A stretch of DNA of 64,000 bases from Akkermansia muciniphila (lineage in GTDB: Bacteria; Verrucomicrobiota; Verrucomicrobiia; Verrucomicrobiales; Akkermansiaceae). A program made the translations under genes and the position numbers. Below the pieces are notes generated by a model. That model made no database searches and had not been told where the DNA came from. It saw only the letters and a program-made list of their open reading frames with translations. Below, in pieces: positions 18,077 through 25,740 of this stretch; the first letter of the stretch is position 1; each line of letters opens with the position of its first letter. Location: positions 158,271 to 222,270 of the forward strand of contig CANQLV010000007.1 in NCBI GenBank assembly GCA_947624785.1, read 5' to 3'.

Positions 18077-19801
18077 ATGACCCCTCCCCACGCATCTACC
18101 GGTTCCGTAGAACGGTACCCGGACAAACACGGCTTTTTGTCCGCCATCTGGCAGGCTCTGCGCGCCGCGTTCATCCCGCGCCGCATGCGCTGCCTGTGGG
18201 CGGCCGGGCTCGCGGCGGCTCTGGTGGTCAATCCCTATGTGCTCAATGACGGCCAGAGCGTGCTGATGAGCTGCATGGGCATCGCCTGTTCCGCCTCCCT
18301 GCTCTGCGGCACCATCCTTCTCTGCCTGAAATACCGCTTTACCGCCTACGTCGTCCTTCCGGCCATCATCCTGTTCAACGCGGGCCTGTACATGATGCAG
18401 ATGCGGTACGGGCTGACCCTGAACCTCTCCGTCCTTTCCAGCATGGCGGAGACCAACTTCCGGGAAGCCTGCGCCTTCTGCACCGCCGCCTCCGCCACCG
18501 GGGCCCTGCTGCTGGCGGCCTTCATTTACCTGGCCATTTACTGGAGCCGCCGTTCCCTGCGCCAGAAGGCCACGTGGGGCGCGCTGGCGTGCATCTGGAG
18601 CCTGTACGGAATCTTTCTGCTGCTGGGCATTCCGGCCACGTCCTACAGCTCGGAACCCCTTTACCTTTACTACACCTCTGACAAGGCCAAGGGCTGGCCC
18701 CTCGTGGACTTCGTGATGGCGTACAAGCTGGCGGACGAATACGTCACCCAGGACGCGGGCCGCTTTAACGAGCTGCGGAACCTGCCGTCCTGCGCGGAAC
18801 CCCTCTCCTGGTGCGACGCTCCGGACGACCTGGCCGTGGTCTTCCACATGGGCGAGAGCGTGCGCGCGGACCACCTTTCCCTCAACGGCTACCACCGGAA
18901 CACGATGCCCCTGCTTTCCCGGGAACCCAACGTCGTTTCCTTCCCCCACGCCACCTCCTTCGGCATCGTGACCAGGATTTCCGCCATCGGCATGTTTACG
19001 GATGCGGAACTGTCCCGCCGCCGTCCCGCCCATTCCTCCTTCATTGACCTGTTCAACAAGCACGGTTTCCGCACCGTCCGGATCATGGACCTGTGCGGAG
19101 ACTCCATCCATGACTATTCCCTGGGCATCCTGACCCGGAACTGCCGGGAAAGGAAGCAGACGCCGCCCATGCATGAAACGCCCGGAATGATGCAGGAGCG
19201 CACCTCCCTGGTCATGGAGGAATCCCTGAAACGGCACGGCCGGGAAAAACAGCTTTATGTCATTTACAACAACGGCAGCCACATGGCGTTCAGCTACCCC
19301 GCGAAGGCGGAACGCTTTACCCCGGCGTCCTGCAACATGGACGACCCCAAGGCCCGTCTGGAAGAAACCGTCAATGCGTATGACAATTCCATCGTGGACC
19401 TGGACGCCTCCGTCCACCGCATGATTGCCCTGCTGAAGGACAGGCCGGCCATTTATTTTTACTGCTCCGACCATGGCGTGGCGCTGGGCGAGAAAGGAAA
19501 AATGTTCCAGGGCCATGTTCTGCCGCCTGTTTACCGTCCCGCCATATTCGTCTGGTATTCGGACGCCTTCGCCTCGCGCTATCCGGACATGGTGCGCGCG
19601 CTGAAGTCCAACCGCCTGAAAGCCGTCTCCCACGACCACATTTTCCACACCCTTCTTTCCCTGGCCTCCATCCGGTCGGAAATCGTCAGGAACGGCCTGA
19701 ACCTGTCTTCTCCGGACGCCCGGGAAACCCCGGCCCCCATCCAGCCGGAAGTTCTGGCGGAATGGCTGGCCGCTCCCGCACCGCCGCAGCCTCTTCCGTA
19801 A
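18077..19801 (+). CDS. EptA/MCR-like lipid phosphoethanolamine transferase
   Basis: The 574-residue inner-membrane enzyme has about five N-terminal membrane helices (40-190) and a periplasmic sulfatase-fold domain. Family members move phosphoethanolamine onto lipid A or other surface sugars, lowering negative charge. Catalytic residues align with MCR-1: Glu260 in GESVRADHLSLNGY, nucleophile Thr299 in TSFGIVTRIS, His402, Asp465-His466 in SDHGVALGE, and His480. The two cysteines that normally bracket the nucleophile in a disulfide are replaced by Phe295 and Gly305. The C-terminus ends in a Pro-rich tail. Acceptor unknown. Confidence 0.88.
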   Translation: MTPPHASTGSVERYPDKHGFLSAIWQALRAAFIPRRMRCLWAAGLAAALVVNPYVLNDGQSVLMSCMGIACSASLLCGTILLCLKYRFTAYVVLPAIILFNAGLYMMQMRYGLTLNLSVLSSMAETNFREACAFCTAASATGALLLAAFIYLAIYWSRRSLRQKATWGALACIWSLYGIFLLLGIPATSYSSEPLYLYYTSDKAKGWPLVDFVMAYKLADEYVTQDAGRFNELRNLPSCAEPLSWCDAPDDLAVVFHMGESVRADHLSLNGYHRNTMPLLSREPNVVSFPHATSFGIVTRISAIGMFTDAELSRRRPAHSSFIDLFNKHGFRTVRIMDLCGDSIHDYSLGILTRNCRERKQTPPMHETPGMMQERTSLVMEESLKRHGREKQLYVIYNNGSHMAFSYPAKAERFTPASCNMDDPKARLEETVNAYDNSIVDLDASVHRMIALLKDRPAIYFYCSDHGVALGEKGKMFQGHVLPPVYRPAIFVWYSDAFASRYPDMVRALKSNRLKAVSHDHIFHTLLSLASIRSEIVRNGLNLSSPDARETPAPIQPEVLAEWLAAPAPPQPLP

Positions 19802-19817
19802 AAAATGGAAGCTGCCG

Positions 19818-22088
19818 TCATCCTCTGCGGGGTGCGGCAGGATGCGGCGAACCCTGCCGCACCCGGACTTGCAGGGGATGCCTGACGCACTCCCGGACGC
19901 GGCGCGCTTCCGCCTCCCAGGCGGCGGCGGATTTGAACGAAGAAGCCTTGTCCCAAACCGCCCCCATGTACCACTCGATGGTCTTTCCGTTCGCCGCCCC
20001 CGTGACCCAGTAGGTACAGCCTTCCGAGTCCACTGCCCCGCCTTCCGGCACCCAGGGCACGATCACGGCGGTTCCCAGGCATCCGTCATTCTTCCGGGGC
20101 CTGGTCCATGCCGTCATCAAGCCGCCGTCCTCCCGGTCCTTCGTCACCGTCTCATAATCATTCCTGCCCTTTCCGGTATCCATTCCCACGCCGGCCTTCA
20201 CCGTTTCAGCCCCCCGGATGTTCAAGACGCTGCGGACTTTGGAAAAACGGCTTCCCGCGTCCAGAGTCACCCTGCGCGTCTCCGCCACGCGTACGCCGCC
20301 GCCAATGTCCCACGGCGCATAAACCACCTCAAAAGCGGTCTGGACAGGACCGTTGTACAGCGTCCGGGCGTCGGCCCAGTTTCCGGATACATGCGGTTTC
20401 CCATCCCTGAACACGGCAATGCCGCCGCAGCCCCGGCCCGTCCCCACGTTGTACATGTCCAGTCCCCGGCCATGATCCCGGTGGTAATCCCCCCGCTTGT
20501 AGAATTCATTGATGACGGGAGCGCCCGCGCGCTTGCTCCATACGTCCGTTCCGCTGGAAACCAGGCCCTCCCCCTCAGGGACCGGCCTAGCAACGGCCGG
20601 ACCGTAAATCCGGTGCGCCGTAAGATCGTTCTCCCACGCGAAATCATCCAGTCTTTCCGGCACCGGGCGGCTGAAACAGACGTCCGGGGAAGGAGCCTCC
20701 TTCAGGGAGGAATCGTTCAGAATCCAGAAATCACGGGCCGTTCCGGACCTGAAATTGCTCTGGAACAGAAGGGTATCCGTCCTTCCGTCTCCATCCGTAT
20801 CCGCCAGCTGGTGCGGGATGACGCGCCCGTGGCGGACGTCAAACACGCGAAGGGCGGCGGCATTCCCGGAAGTTCCGGACGGCCAGGGCACCGACACGGT
20901 TTCAGCAGGACGGAACCTGTTCAGGGGGTTCGTGACGGTTACGGTCTTTTTCTGAGGATGGTCCCGGCCAATGACGTATTTGCGCAACTCACTGCCGGCC
21001 ATCAGGTAGGCGCCCGCGCCGTATACTTCCGTATCCTCCCCGGAATAATGGCCCGGCTTGTCGGCAATGGGCTGCACCCAGCCCAGCGCGCCTTCCGCGC
21101 TGACGGAGTCACAGGCGGCCTTCCACGCCCTGCGGATGACGGGAAGGTATTCATCCGCATCCAGATACCCCTGGTTCACCCCCCACATCATCCCGTACAT
21201 GATAAAAAGGGTGCCGCTCATCTCCTTCAGGGGCGGCTCGTCCGGGTCCAGCAGGCTGGCGTGCCAGGAACCGTCGGGCGACTGGCATTTTTTCAGGGAT
21301 GCCGCCAGACGCTTGAGCAGATCCTCATAAAAGGGACGGGAAGGCCAGTCCGCGGGCATATCCTGAAGAATGAGCGGCAGCCCGGCAATCACCCAGCCGT
21401 TGCCCCGGCTCCAGAACATCTTTTTCCCATTAGCCGCCGGAATGGTGAAGTAACGGGAATCACGGAAAAACAGCCCTTCCTTCCGGTCAAAAAGATAATC
21501 GCACGTGGCCTTGTATTCCCTGTCCATGAATTCCAGATACCGGCGGTCTCCGGTATAAGCCGCCAGCTTTACAAACACCGGCGGAGACATGAACAGGGCG
21601 TCCGACCAGCTCCAGCGGTCCTGGCAGCCGGGAGTCTGGAACTGGAGGGAAGCGGGAGAAGGCCGGTTCATCACCTTGTCCAGCACGGCGCGTATCTTCT
21701 CCGCCGCGGCGGGATTGCGGTCCTCCATCGCCATCTCCATCCAGGCGTGGCCCACGGCGTGATCGTCCGCATGGTAATGCCGTTTCAGGGTTCTCCATCC
21801 CTGCTCCTCTCCTGTTTTCCTCAGCAGCGGCAATCCCGGCCCTTCCGGAACGGCCAGGCCATATTGCACCAGCCCGGAATAAAAGGCGCCGTAAGCCCAA
21901 TGCAGAGGCGAATGTTTTCTGGGATGCTCCGCCTGCCATTTCGCCACCAGGTGAAGATTGTCCCGGATGGTCTTTTCATTCCAGTCCGCGGGAGCGCCGG
22001 AAGCGGGGCTTCCCGCAGAAAGTACGGGAAGAGCCAGCAGCAGGAAGGATTTCCGCCACCCGTTTTTTGAAAAGGGGAAGGAACGCAT
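19818..22088 (-). CDS. Exported GH105 unsaturated glycuronyl hydrolase fused to a DUF4861 domain
   Basis: The 756-residue protein begins with a signal peptide (KSFLLLALPVLSAGSPASGA). Residues about 35-375 form an (alpha/alpha)6 barrel of GH105 type, with YHADDHAVGHAW, DRWSWSDALFMSPP, WSRGNGWVIAGLPL and GSWHASLLD motifs typical of unsaturated rhamnogalacturonyl hydrolases. Residues about 400-740 match the style of DUF4861 (TVTVTNPLNRFRPAETVSVPW; DTDGDGRTDTLLFQ; GMDTGKGRNDYET; WYMGAVWDK), often encoded separately beside pectin genes. The fusion suggests two-step processing of an uronate-containing glycan. The substrate is inferred. It is convergent with the EptA-like gene. Confidence 0.85.
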   Translation of the reverse strand: MRSFPFSKNGWRKSFLLLALPVLSAGSPASGAPADWNEKTIRDNLHLVAKWQAEHPRKHSPLHWAYGAFYSGLVQYGLAVPEGPGLPLLRKTGEEQGWRTLKRHYHADDHAVGHAWMEMAMEDRNPAAAEKIRAVLDKVMNRPSPASLQFQTPGCQDRWSWSDALFMSPPVFVKLAAYTGDRRYLEFMDREYKATCDYLFDRKEGLFFRDSRYFTIPAANGKKMFWSRGNGWVIAGLPLILQDMPADWPSRPFYEDLLKRLAASLKKCQSPDGSWHASLLDPDEPPLKEMSGTLFIMYGMMWGVNQGYLDADEYLPVIRRAWKAACDSVSAEGALGWVQPIADKPGHYSGEDTEVYGAGAYLMAGSELRKYVIGRDHPQKKTVTVTNPLNRFRPAETVSVPWPSGTSGNAAALRVFDVRHGRVIPHQLADTDGDGRTDTLLFQSNFRSGTARDFWILNDSSLKEAPSPDVCFSRPVPERLDDFAWENDLTAHRIYGPAVARPVPEGEGLVSSGTDVWSKRAGAPVINEFYKRGDYHRDHGRGLDMYNVGTGRGCGGIAVFRDGKPHVSGNWADARTLYNGPVQTAFEVVYAPWDIGGGVRVAETRRVTLDAGSRFSKVRSVLNIRGAETVKAGVGMDTGKGRNDYETVTKDREDGGLMTAWTRPRKNDGCLGTAVIVPWVPEGGAVDSEGCTYWVTGAANGKTIEWYMGAVWDKASSFKSAAAWEAEARRVRECVRHPLQVRVRQGSPHPAAPRRG

Positions 22089-22308
22089 TCAACCAGTACG
22101 GAAAAAGCCGCGCCGAAATTTCTCCGTGAGGAATAAATCTTCCCTTTCCAACCCGTTCCGCTTTTCTCCGGTGCCGGAAAAGGGAGGCAAGGGCACATAT
22201 GGTGCCATGACGGAAGGGAATGCCGCGTTATCAATCATTCCCCGCAGGATATATACCACATATTGTATTATTATAAATATTTAATACATTATTTATACAT
22301 TTTCCTTG
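22089..22308. promoter_or_regulatory. Divergent promoter region upstream of the nrd operon
   Basis: This 220-bp spacer starts GC-rich and becomes very AT-rich from about 22250 (runs such as TATTATTATAAATATTTAATAC), as expected for the nrd promoter. The NrdR-box-like sites are listed separately. No gene is seen. Confidence 0.6.
22253..22299 (+). promoter_or_regulatory. Pair of NrdR-box-like sites before the riboswitch
   Basis: Site 1 (22253-22268, ATACCACATATTGTAT) matches the palindromic NrdR consensus acaCwAtATaTwGtgt at 12 of 16 positions, including all six most conserved ones. Site 2 (22284-22299) is weaker (about 9 of 16) but starts exactly 31 bp later, the three-turn spacing known for paired NrdR boxes. 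nrdR itself is at 61322-61813. The AT-rich surroundings raise the chance of coincidence. Confidence 0.5.
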
Positions 22309-22485
22309 CGGGGGCTCTCTTTCTGTGGTTCATTGCGTTTCAGCGCAGGTAACGGAAGACGGTGAAAATCCGTCGCGGACGCGCCGCTGTAACCGGTAGA
22401 CGATGGACCGGACACTGACTGCCAGCAGTCGGGAAGTCCCCATCACATGTCGCACCGGAAGCCAGAAGACGACCTGATGCCCCCG
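22309..22485 (+). ncRNA. Cobalamin (B12) riboswitch controlling nrdD
   Basis: The closing P1 helix CGGGGGC (22309-22315) pairs with GCCCCCG (22479-22485). Between them lie the conserved class motifs: GGTGAAAATCC, CGCGGACGCGCCGCTGTAACC, CACTG, GGGAAG, and AGCCAGAAGAC, the B12 box. Such aptamers bind adenosyl- or methylcobalamin and shut down the downstream gene. The 160 nt from the aptamer to the nrdD ATG contain no clear terminator, so control of translation start is more likely than attenuation. The regulated operon encodes the B12-independent ribonucleotide reductase, implying that a B12-dependent one exists elsewhere in the genome. Confidence 0.93.
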
Positions 22486-22645
22486 TATCCCATCCCGCGG
22501 ACAGGATGAACATACGCACAGGTCCTCATCGTGCCCCTTGTTACAGTAATGCACGCATGCGGCGGCCCCTGCCTATGATTTTTCCAGGCTTTTGCCCAGG
22601 CTCGCGGATGAGCGGTCATCATCCCTTCCAAGCGAGACACCCACC

Positions 22646-24742
22646 ATGGCAACAAGCATCATCAAGCGTTCCGGAAAAAAGGAACAATACCAGGGCTACA
22701 AAATTGAGGAAGCCGTCAAGAACGCGTTCCACAGCTCCGGCACCGCCTACAACCGCTCCATTTACGAAGAAGTGGAAGCCAAGCTGAGCCATCAGGACAG
22801 CGCGCATGTGGAAGAAATCCAGGACATGATAGAACGCGCCCTGTTCCGCTGCGGATACTTTGACACGGCCAAGACCTTCATCACCTACCGCTTCCTGCAC
22901 AAAATGCAGCGCGAGCAGCTCGGGGGCCTCTATTCCGGCAATACGTACGTGGACTGCAAGCAGACGGTGGAGGAATACATCGGCCAGAGCGACTGGCGCA
23001 TCGCCGCCAACTCCAACACCACGTATTCCAATGCCGGACTCATCAACAACACGGCGGGCAAGGTGATTGCCAACTACTGGCTGGACCAGGTCTACTCCGC
23101 ACGGGAGGGGGCCGCCCACCGGGAGGGGGACTACCACATCCATGACCTGGACTGCCTGACCGGGTACTGCGCCGGGTGGAGCCTGCGCAACCTGCTCAAT
23201 GAAGGATTCAACGGCGTGCGCAGCCGCGTGAACAGCAGGCCCCCGCGCCACTTCCGGGAAGCCCTGGGCCAGATGGCCAACTTTCTGGGCATTCTGCAAA
23301 GCGAATGGGCCGGAGCCCAGGCCTTCAGCTCCTTTGACACCTTCCTGGCGCCTTACGCCTTCAAGGACCAGGCGGACTTCACGCGCATCAAGAAGGACAT
23401 CCGCGGCTTCGTCTACAACCTGAACGTGCCCTCCCGCTGGGGGCAGTCCCCTTTCACCAACGTCACCATTGACTGGACGGTGCCGCGGGACCTGCGGGAC
23501 CAGCCCCCCTTCAGCGGCGGGGAGCACCTCTTTGAAGGGGTGGAGGACCCGGGCCTGCTCTCCCTGGCGCGGGAACGCGGCGTGAACAAGCTGACAGAGC
23601 TGACCTATAAGCATTTCCAGAAGGAAATGAACCTGATCAACAAGGCCTTTTACGAGGTGCTGACGGAAGGGGACAGCACCGGGCAGCCCTTCACCTTCCC
23701 CATCCCCACCGTCAACATCACGGAAGACTTTGACTGGGAGGGGGAAAACGTCCCCCTCCTGTTTGAAAACGCCGCCAAGATCGGCTCCTCCTACTTCCAG
23801 AACTTCATCGGCAGCCAGTACACCGTGAATAAAAACGGGGAACGCGTGCCGGACGAACGGGCCTACAAGCCGGACGCCGTACGCTCCATGTGCTGCCGCC
23901 TCCAGCTGGACCTGCGGGAGCTGCTCAAGCGCGGCGGCGGCCTCTTCGGCTCCGCGGAAATGACCGGCTCCATCGGCGTGGTGACTATCAACCTGGCCCG
24001 TCTGGGCTACCTGTTCAAGCAGAACCGGGAAGCCCTGTTCGCCCGGCTGGGGGAACTGCTGGACCTGGCCAAATCCTGCCTGGAAAAGAAAAGGGCCTTT
24101 GTCCAGGAAATGTACGACCGCGGCCTGTACCCCTACACCAGGCGCTACCTGCCCACCTTCCGCAACCACTTCTCCACCATCGGGGTCAACGGCATGAACG
24201 AGCTGCTGCGCAACTTCTCCAACGACACGATGGACATCACCTCCGAGGAAGGCAGGGCCTTTGCGGAAGAAATCCTGGAATTTATCCGCGTGCGCATGCA
24301 GGAGTACCAGGAGGAAACCGGCAACCTGTACAACCTGGAAGCCACGCCCGCGGAGGGCACTACGCACCGCTTCGCCCGCGAGGACCAGAAACGCTATCCG
24401 GAAATCCTCCAGGCAGGCCCCGTGGGGCAGCGTTACTACACGAACAGCTCCCAGCTGCCCGTGGACCACACGAGCGACCTGTTCCGTGCGCTCCAGCTCC
24501 AGGACGAACTCCAGTGCTGCTACACGGGAGGAACCGTCTTCCACATGTACATGAATGAAGCCATCAGCTCCCCGGAAGCCTGCCGGGACATCGTCCGCAA
24601 GGTGCTGACCCGCTTCCGCATGCCGTACCTGACGGTCACCCCGCTCTTCTCCGTCTGCGAGAAGCACGGCTACCTGCGCGGGGAGCATGAATACTGCCCC
24701 TTCTGTGATGAAGAGCTGCTCCACATCCACAGGCACGAATAA
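22646..24742 (+). CDS. nrdD: Anaerobic ribonucleoside-triphosphate reductase, large part lacking the glycyl-radical domain
   Basis: The 698-residue class III reductase makes dNTPs without oxygen. An N-terminal ATP cone (about 3-92) is followed by the ten-stranded barrel with DLDCLTGYCAGWSLRNLL (Cys175 in the conserved cysteine loop), NVPSRWGQSPFTN and SMCCRLQLDL. The C-terminus holds zinc-site remnants VCEKHGYLRGE and CPFC but stops at CDEELLHIHRHE. The ~50 residues with the glycyl-radical RVxGY are missing; they are supplied by the next gene in another frame. The start MATSIIKRSGK is the ATP-cone start; 18 further upstream codons are open but not family-like. Confidence 0.93.
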   Translation: MATSIIKRSGKKEQYQGYKIEEAVKNAFHSSGTAYNRSIYEEVEAKLSHQDSAHVEEIQDMIERALFRCGYFDTAKTFITYRFLHKMQREQLGGLYSGNTYVDCKQTVEEYIGQSDWRIAANSNTTYSNAGLINNTAGKVIANYWLDQVYSAREGAAHREGDYHIHDLDCLTGYCAGWSLRNLLNEGFNGVRSRVNSRPPRHFREALGQMANFLGILQSEWAGAQAFSSFDTFLAPYAFKDQADFTRIKKDIRGFVYNLNVPSRWGQSPFTNVTIDWTVPRDLRDQPPFSGGEHLFEGVEDPGLLSLARERGVNKLTELTYKHFQKEMNLINKAFYEVLTEGDSTGQPFTFPIPTVNITEDFDWEGENVPLLFENAAKIGSSYFQNFIGSQYTVNKNGERVPDERAYKPDAVRSMCCRLQLDLRELLKRGGGLFGSAEMTGSIGVVTINLARLGYLFKQNREALFARLGELLDLAKSCLEKKRAFVQEMYDRGLYPYTRRYLPTFRNHFSTIGVNGMNELLRNFSNDTMDITSEEGRAFAEEILEFIRVRMQEYQEETGNLYNLEATPAEGTTHRFAREDQKRYPEILQAGPVGQRYYTNSSQLPVDHTSDLFRALQLQDELQCCYTGGTVFHMYMNEAISSPEACRDIVRKVLTRFRMPYLTVTPLFSVCEKHGYLRGEHEYCPFCDEELLHIHRHE

Positions 24743-24791
24743 CCCTTTTCAACCAGCCGCCTCGTTTCAAAACCCAACCATCAACACGACA

Positions 24792-24986
24792 ATGACCAAA
24801 CAGGAAATATTAAGCAAATACGCACAGGACCGGACCCGCTGTACCGTTTATACGCGCGTCATGGGCTACCACCGCCCTGTGGAAACCTTCAACGCCGGCA
24901 AACAGGGCGAGTTCCATGACCGCGTCCACTTCGTGGAACCGGGCCGTCCCTGCTCCTGCTCCGCCCAACCGGGACAGCCGCGGTAA
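24792..24986 (+). CDS. Stand-alone glycyl-radical subunit of anaerobic ribonucleotide reductase
   Basis: The 64-residue protein reads MTKQEILSKYAQDRTRC, then VYTRVMGYHRPVETFNAGKQ, then GEFHDRVHF. This is the C-terminal NrdD segment that carries the glycyl radical (predicted Gly25 in RVMGY, with the following RPV..FN.GK..EF..R pattern). It starts 49 bp after the nrdD stop, in a different frame, with its own ATG and a new N-terminus of about 16 residues, so it looks like a separate gene, not a simple frameshift. A Cys-containing tail (PCSCSAQPGQPR) is unusual. It should dock on NrdD and receive the radical from NrdG, encoded 26 bp downstream. Confidence 0.85.
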   Translation: MTKQEILSKYAQDRTRCTVYTRVMGYHRPVETFNAGKQGEFHDRVHFVEPGRPCSCSAQPGQPR

Positions 24987-25012
24987 TTTTCCCAATAACA
25001 TATGCGAAGTCA

Positions 25013-25729
25013 ATGGGAACGGGCCGGGGCATAGCGGACATCACGCCGCTCACCTTGCTGGATTTTCCAAACAAGGTGGCCTGCATCTTCTGGCTGAGAG
25101 GCTGTAACTTGTTTTGTCAGTACTGTTACAACGTCTCCCTGGTCAGAGGAACGGGCTCTCCTGCCGGAGACCGGACGGACTACCTTGATTTCCTCAGAGA
25201 TCGGGTGGGATTTCTGGACGGGGTAGTCCTGTCCGGCGGCGAGTGCACGCTGTGTCCCGACCTTATCCCCATCTGCCGTGAAATACGGCGGCTCGGCTTC
25301 GCGATTAAAATAGACACCAACGGCACCAGGCCCGGCGTGGTGAAAACACTGGTGGAAGAGGGGCTTTGCGACTACATCGCCCTGGACTACAAAGCCCCCC
25401 CCGAACAATACGGCTCCGTTACAGGAAGGCCCGACCTCTTCCCCTCCTTTTCCGACACGCTGGACTACCTGATCGCCTCTGGAACCGCCTTTGAAGTCAG
25501 AACCACCGTCCATCCCGATTTATTGACGGAAGATCACGTCAACAACATCATACGCGACTTGACAAAGCGCGGGTATGGGGGCAACTACTTCGTGCAAAAT
25601 TTCTACCTGACCAAACAAACACTCAACTCTCTCCCCGCGCCGAGCCGGTTGTTTGACCGGACCAGGCTGGAGCCGGCCTCCATCCCCGTCCATTTCCGCA
25701 ACTTCGAGTTCGCTCCGGGCAAAGACTGA
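25013..25729 (+). CDS. nrdG: Anaerobic ribonucleotide reductase activating protein (radical SAM)
   Basis: The 238-residue radical SAM enzyme cleaves S-adenosylmethionine to place the radical on the glycine of NrdD, here on the separate small subunit. The [4Fe-4S] motif is C31-x3-C35-x2-C38 (RGCNLFCQYCYN). LSGGECTLCPDL and KIDTNGTRP are SAM-binding segments of the NrdG2-like subgroup. An earlier ATG at 25002 is in another frame and stops after 10 codons. nrdD, the small radical gene and nrdG form one operon behind the riboswitch. Confidence 0.93.
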   Translation: MGTGRGIADITPLTLLDFPNKVACIFWLRGCNLFCQYCYNVSLVRGTGSPAGDRTDYLDFLRDRVGFLDGVVLSGGECTLCPDLIPICREIRRLGFAIKIDTNGTRPGVVKTLVEEGLCDYIALDYKAPPEQYGSVTGRPDLFPSFSDTLDYLIASGTAFEVRTTVHPDLLTEDHVNNIIRDLTKRGYGGNYFVQNFYLTKQTLNSLPAPSRLFDRTRLEPASIPVHFRNFEFAPGKD

Positions 25730-25740
25730 CCCAGCCGACC

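Noticed and set aside
17845..18249. A 134-codon rightward frame overlapping the EptA-like gene start
   Set aside because: It overlaps a well-supported gene in another frame and has no recognisable features.
22486..22645. Searched for a terminator in the riboswitch expression platform
   Set aside because: No stem followed by a T run was seen, so transcriptional attenuation is not claimed.
24740..24794. A programmed frameshift joining nrdD to the glycyl-radical gene
   Set aside because: No slippery heptamer or downstream stem was found, and the small gene has its own ATG after 49 bp; a separate gene is simpler.
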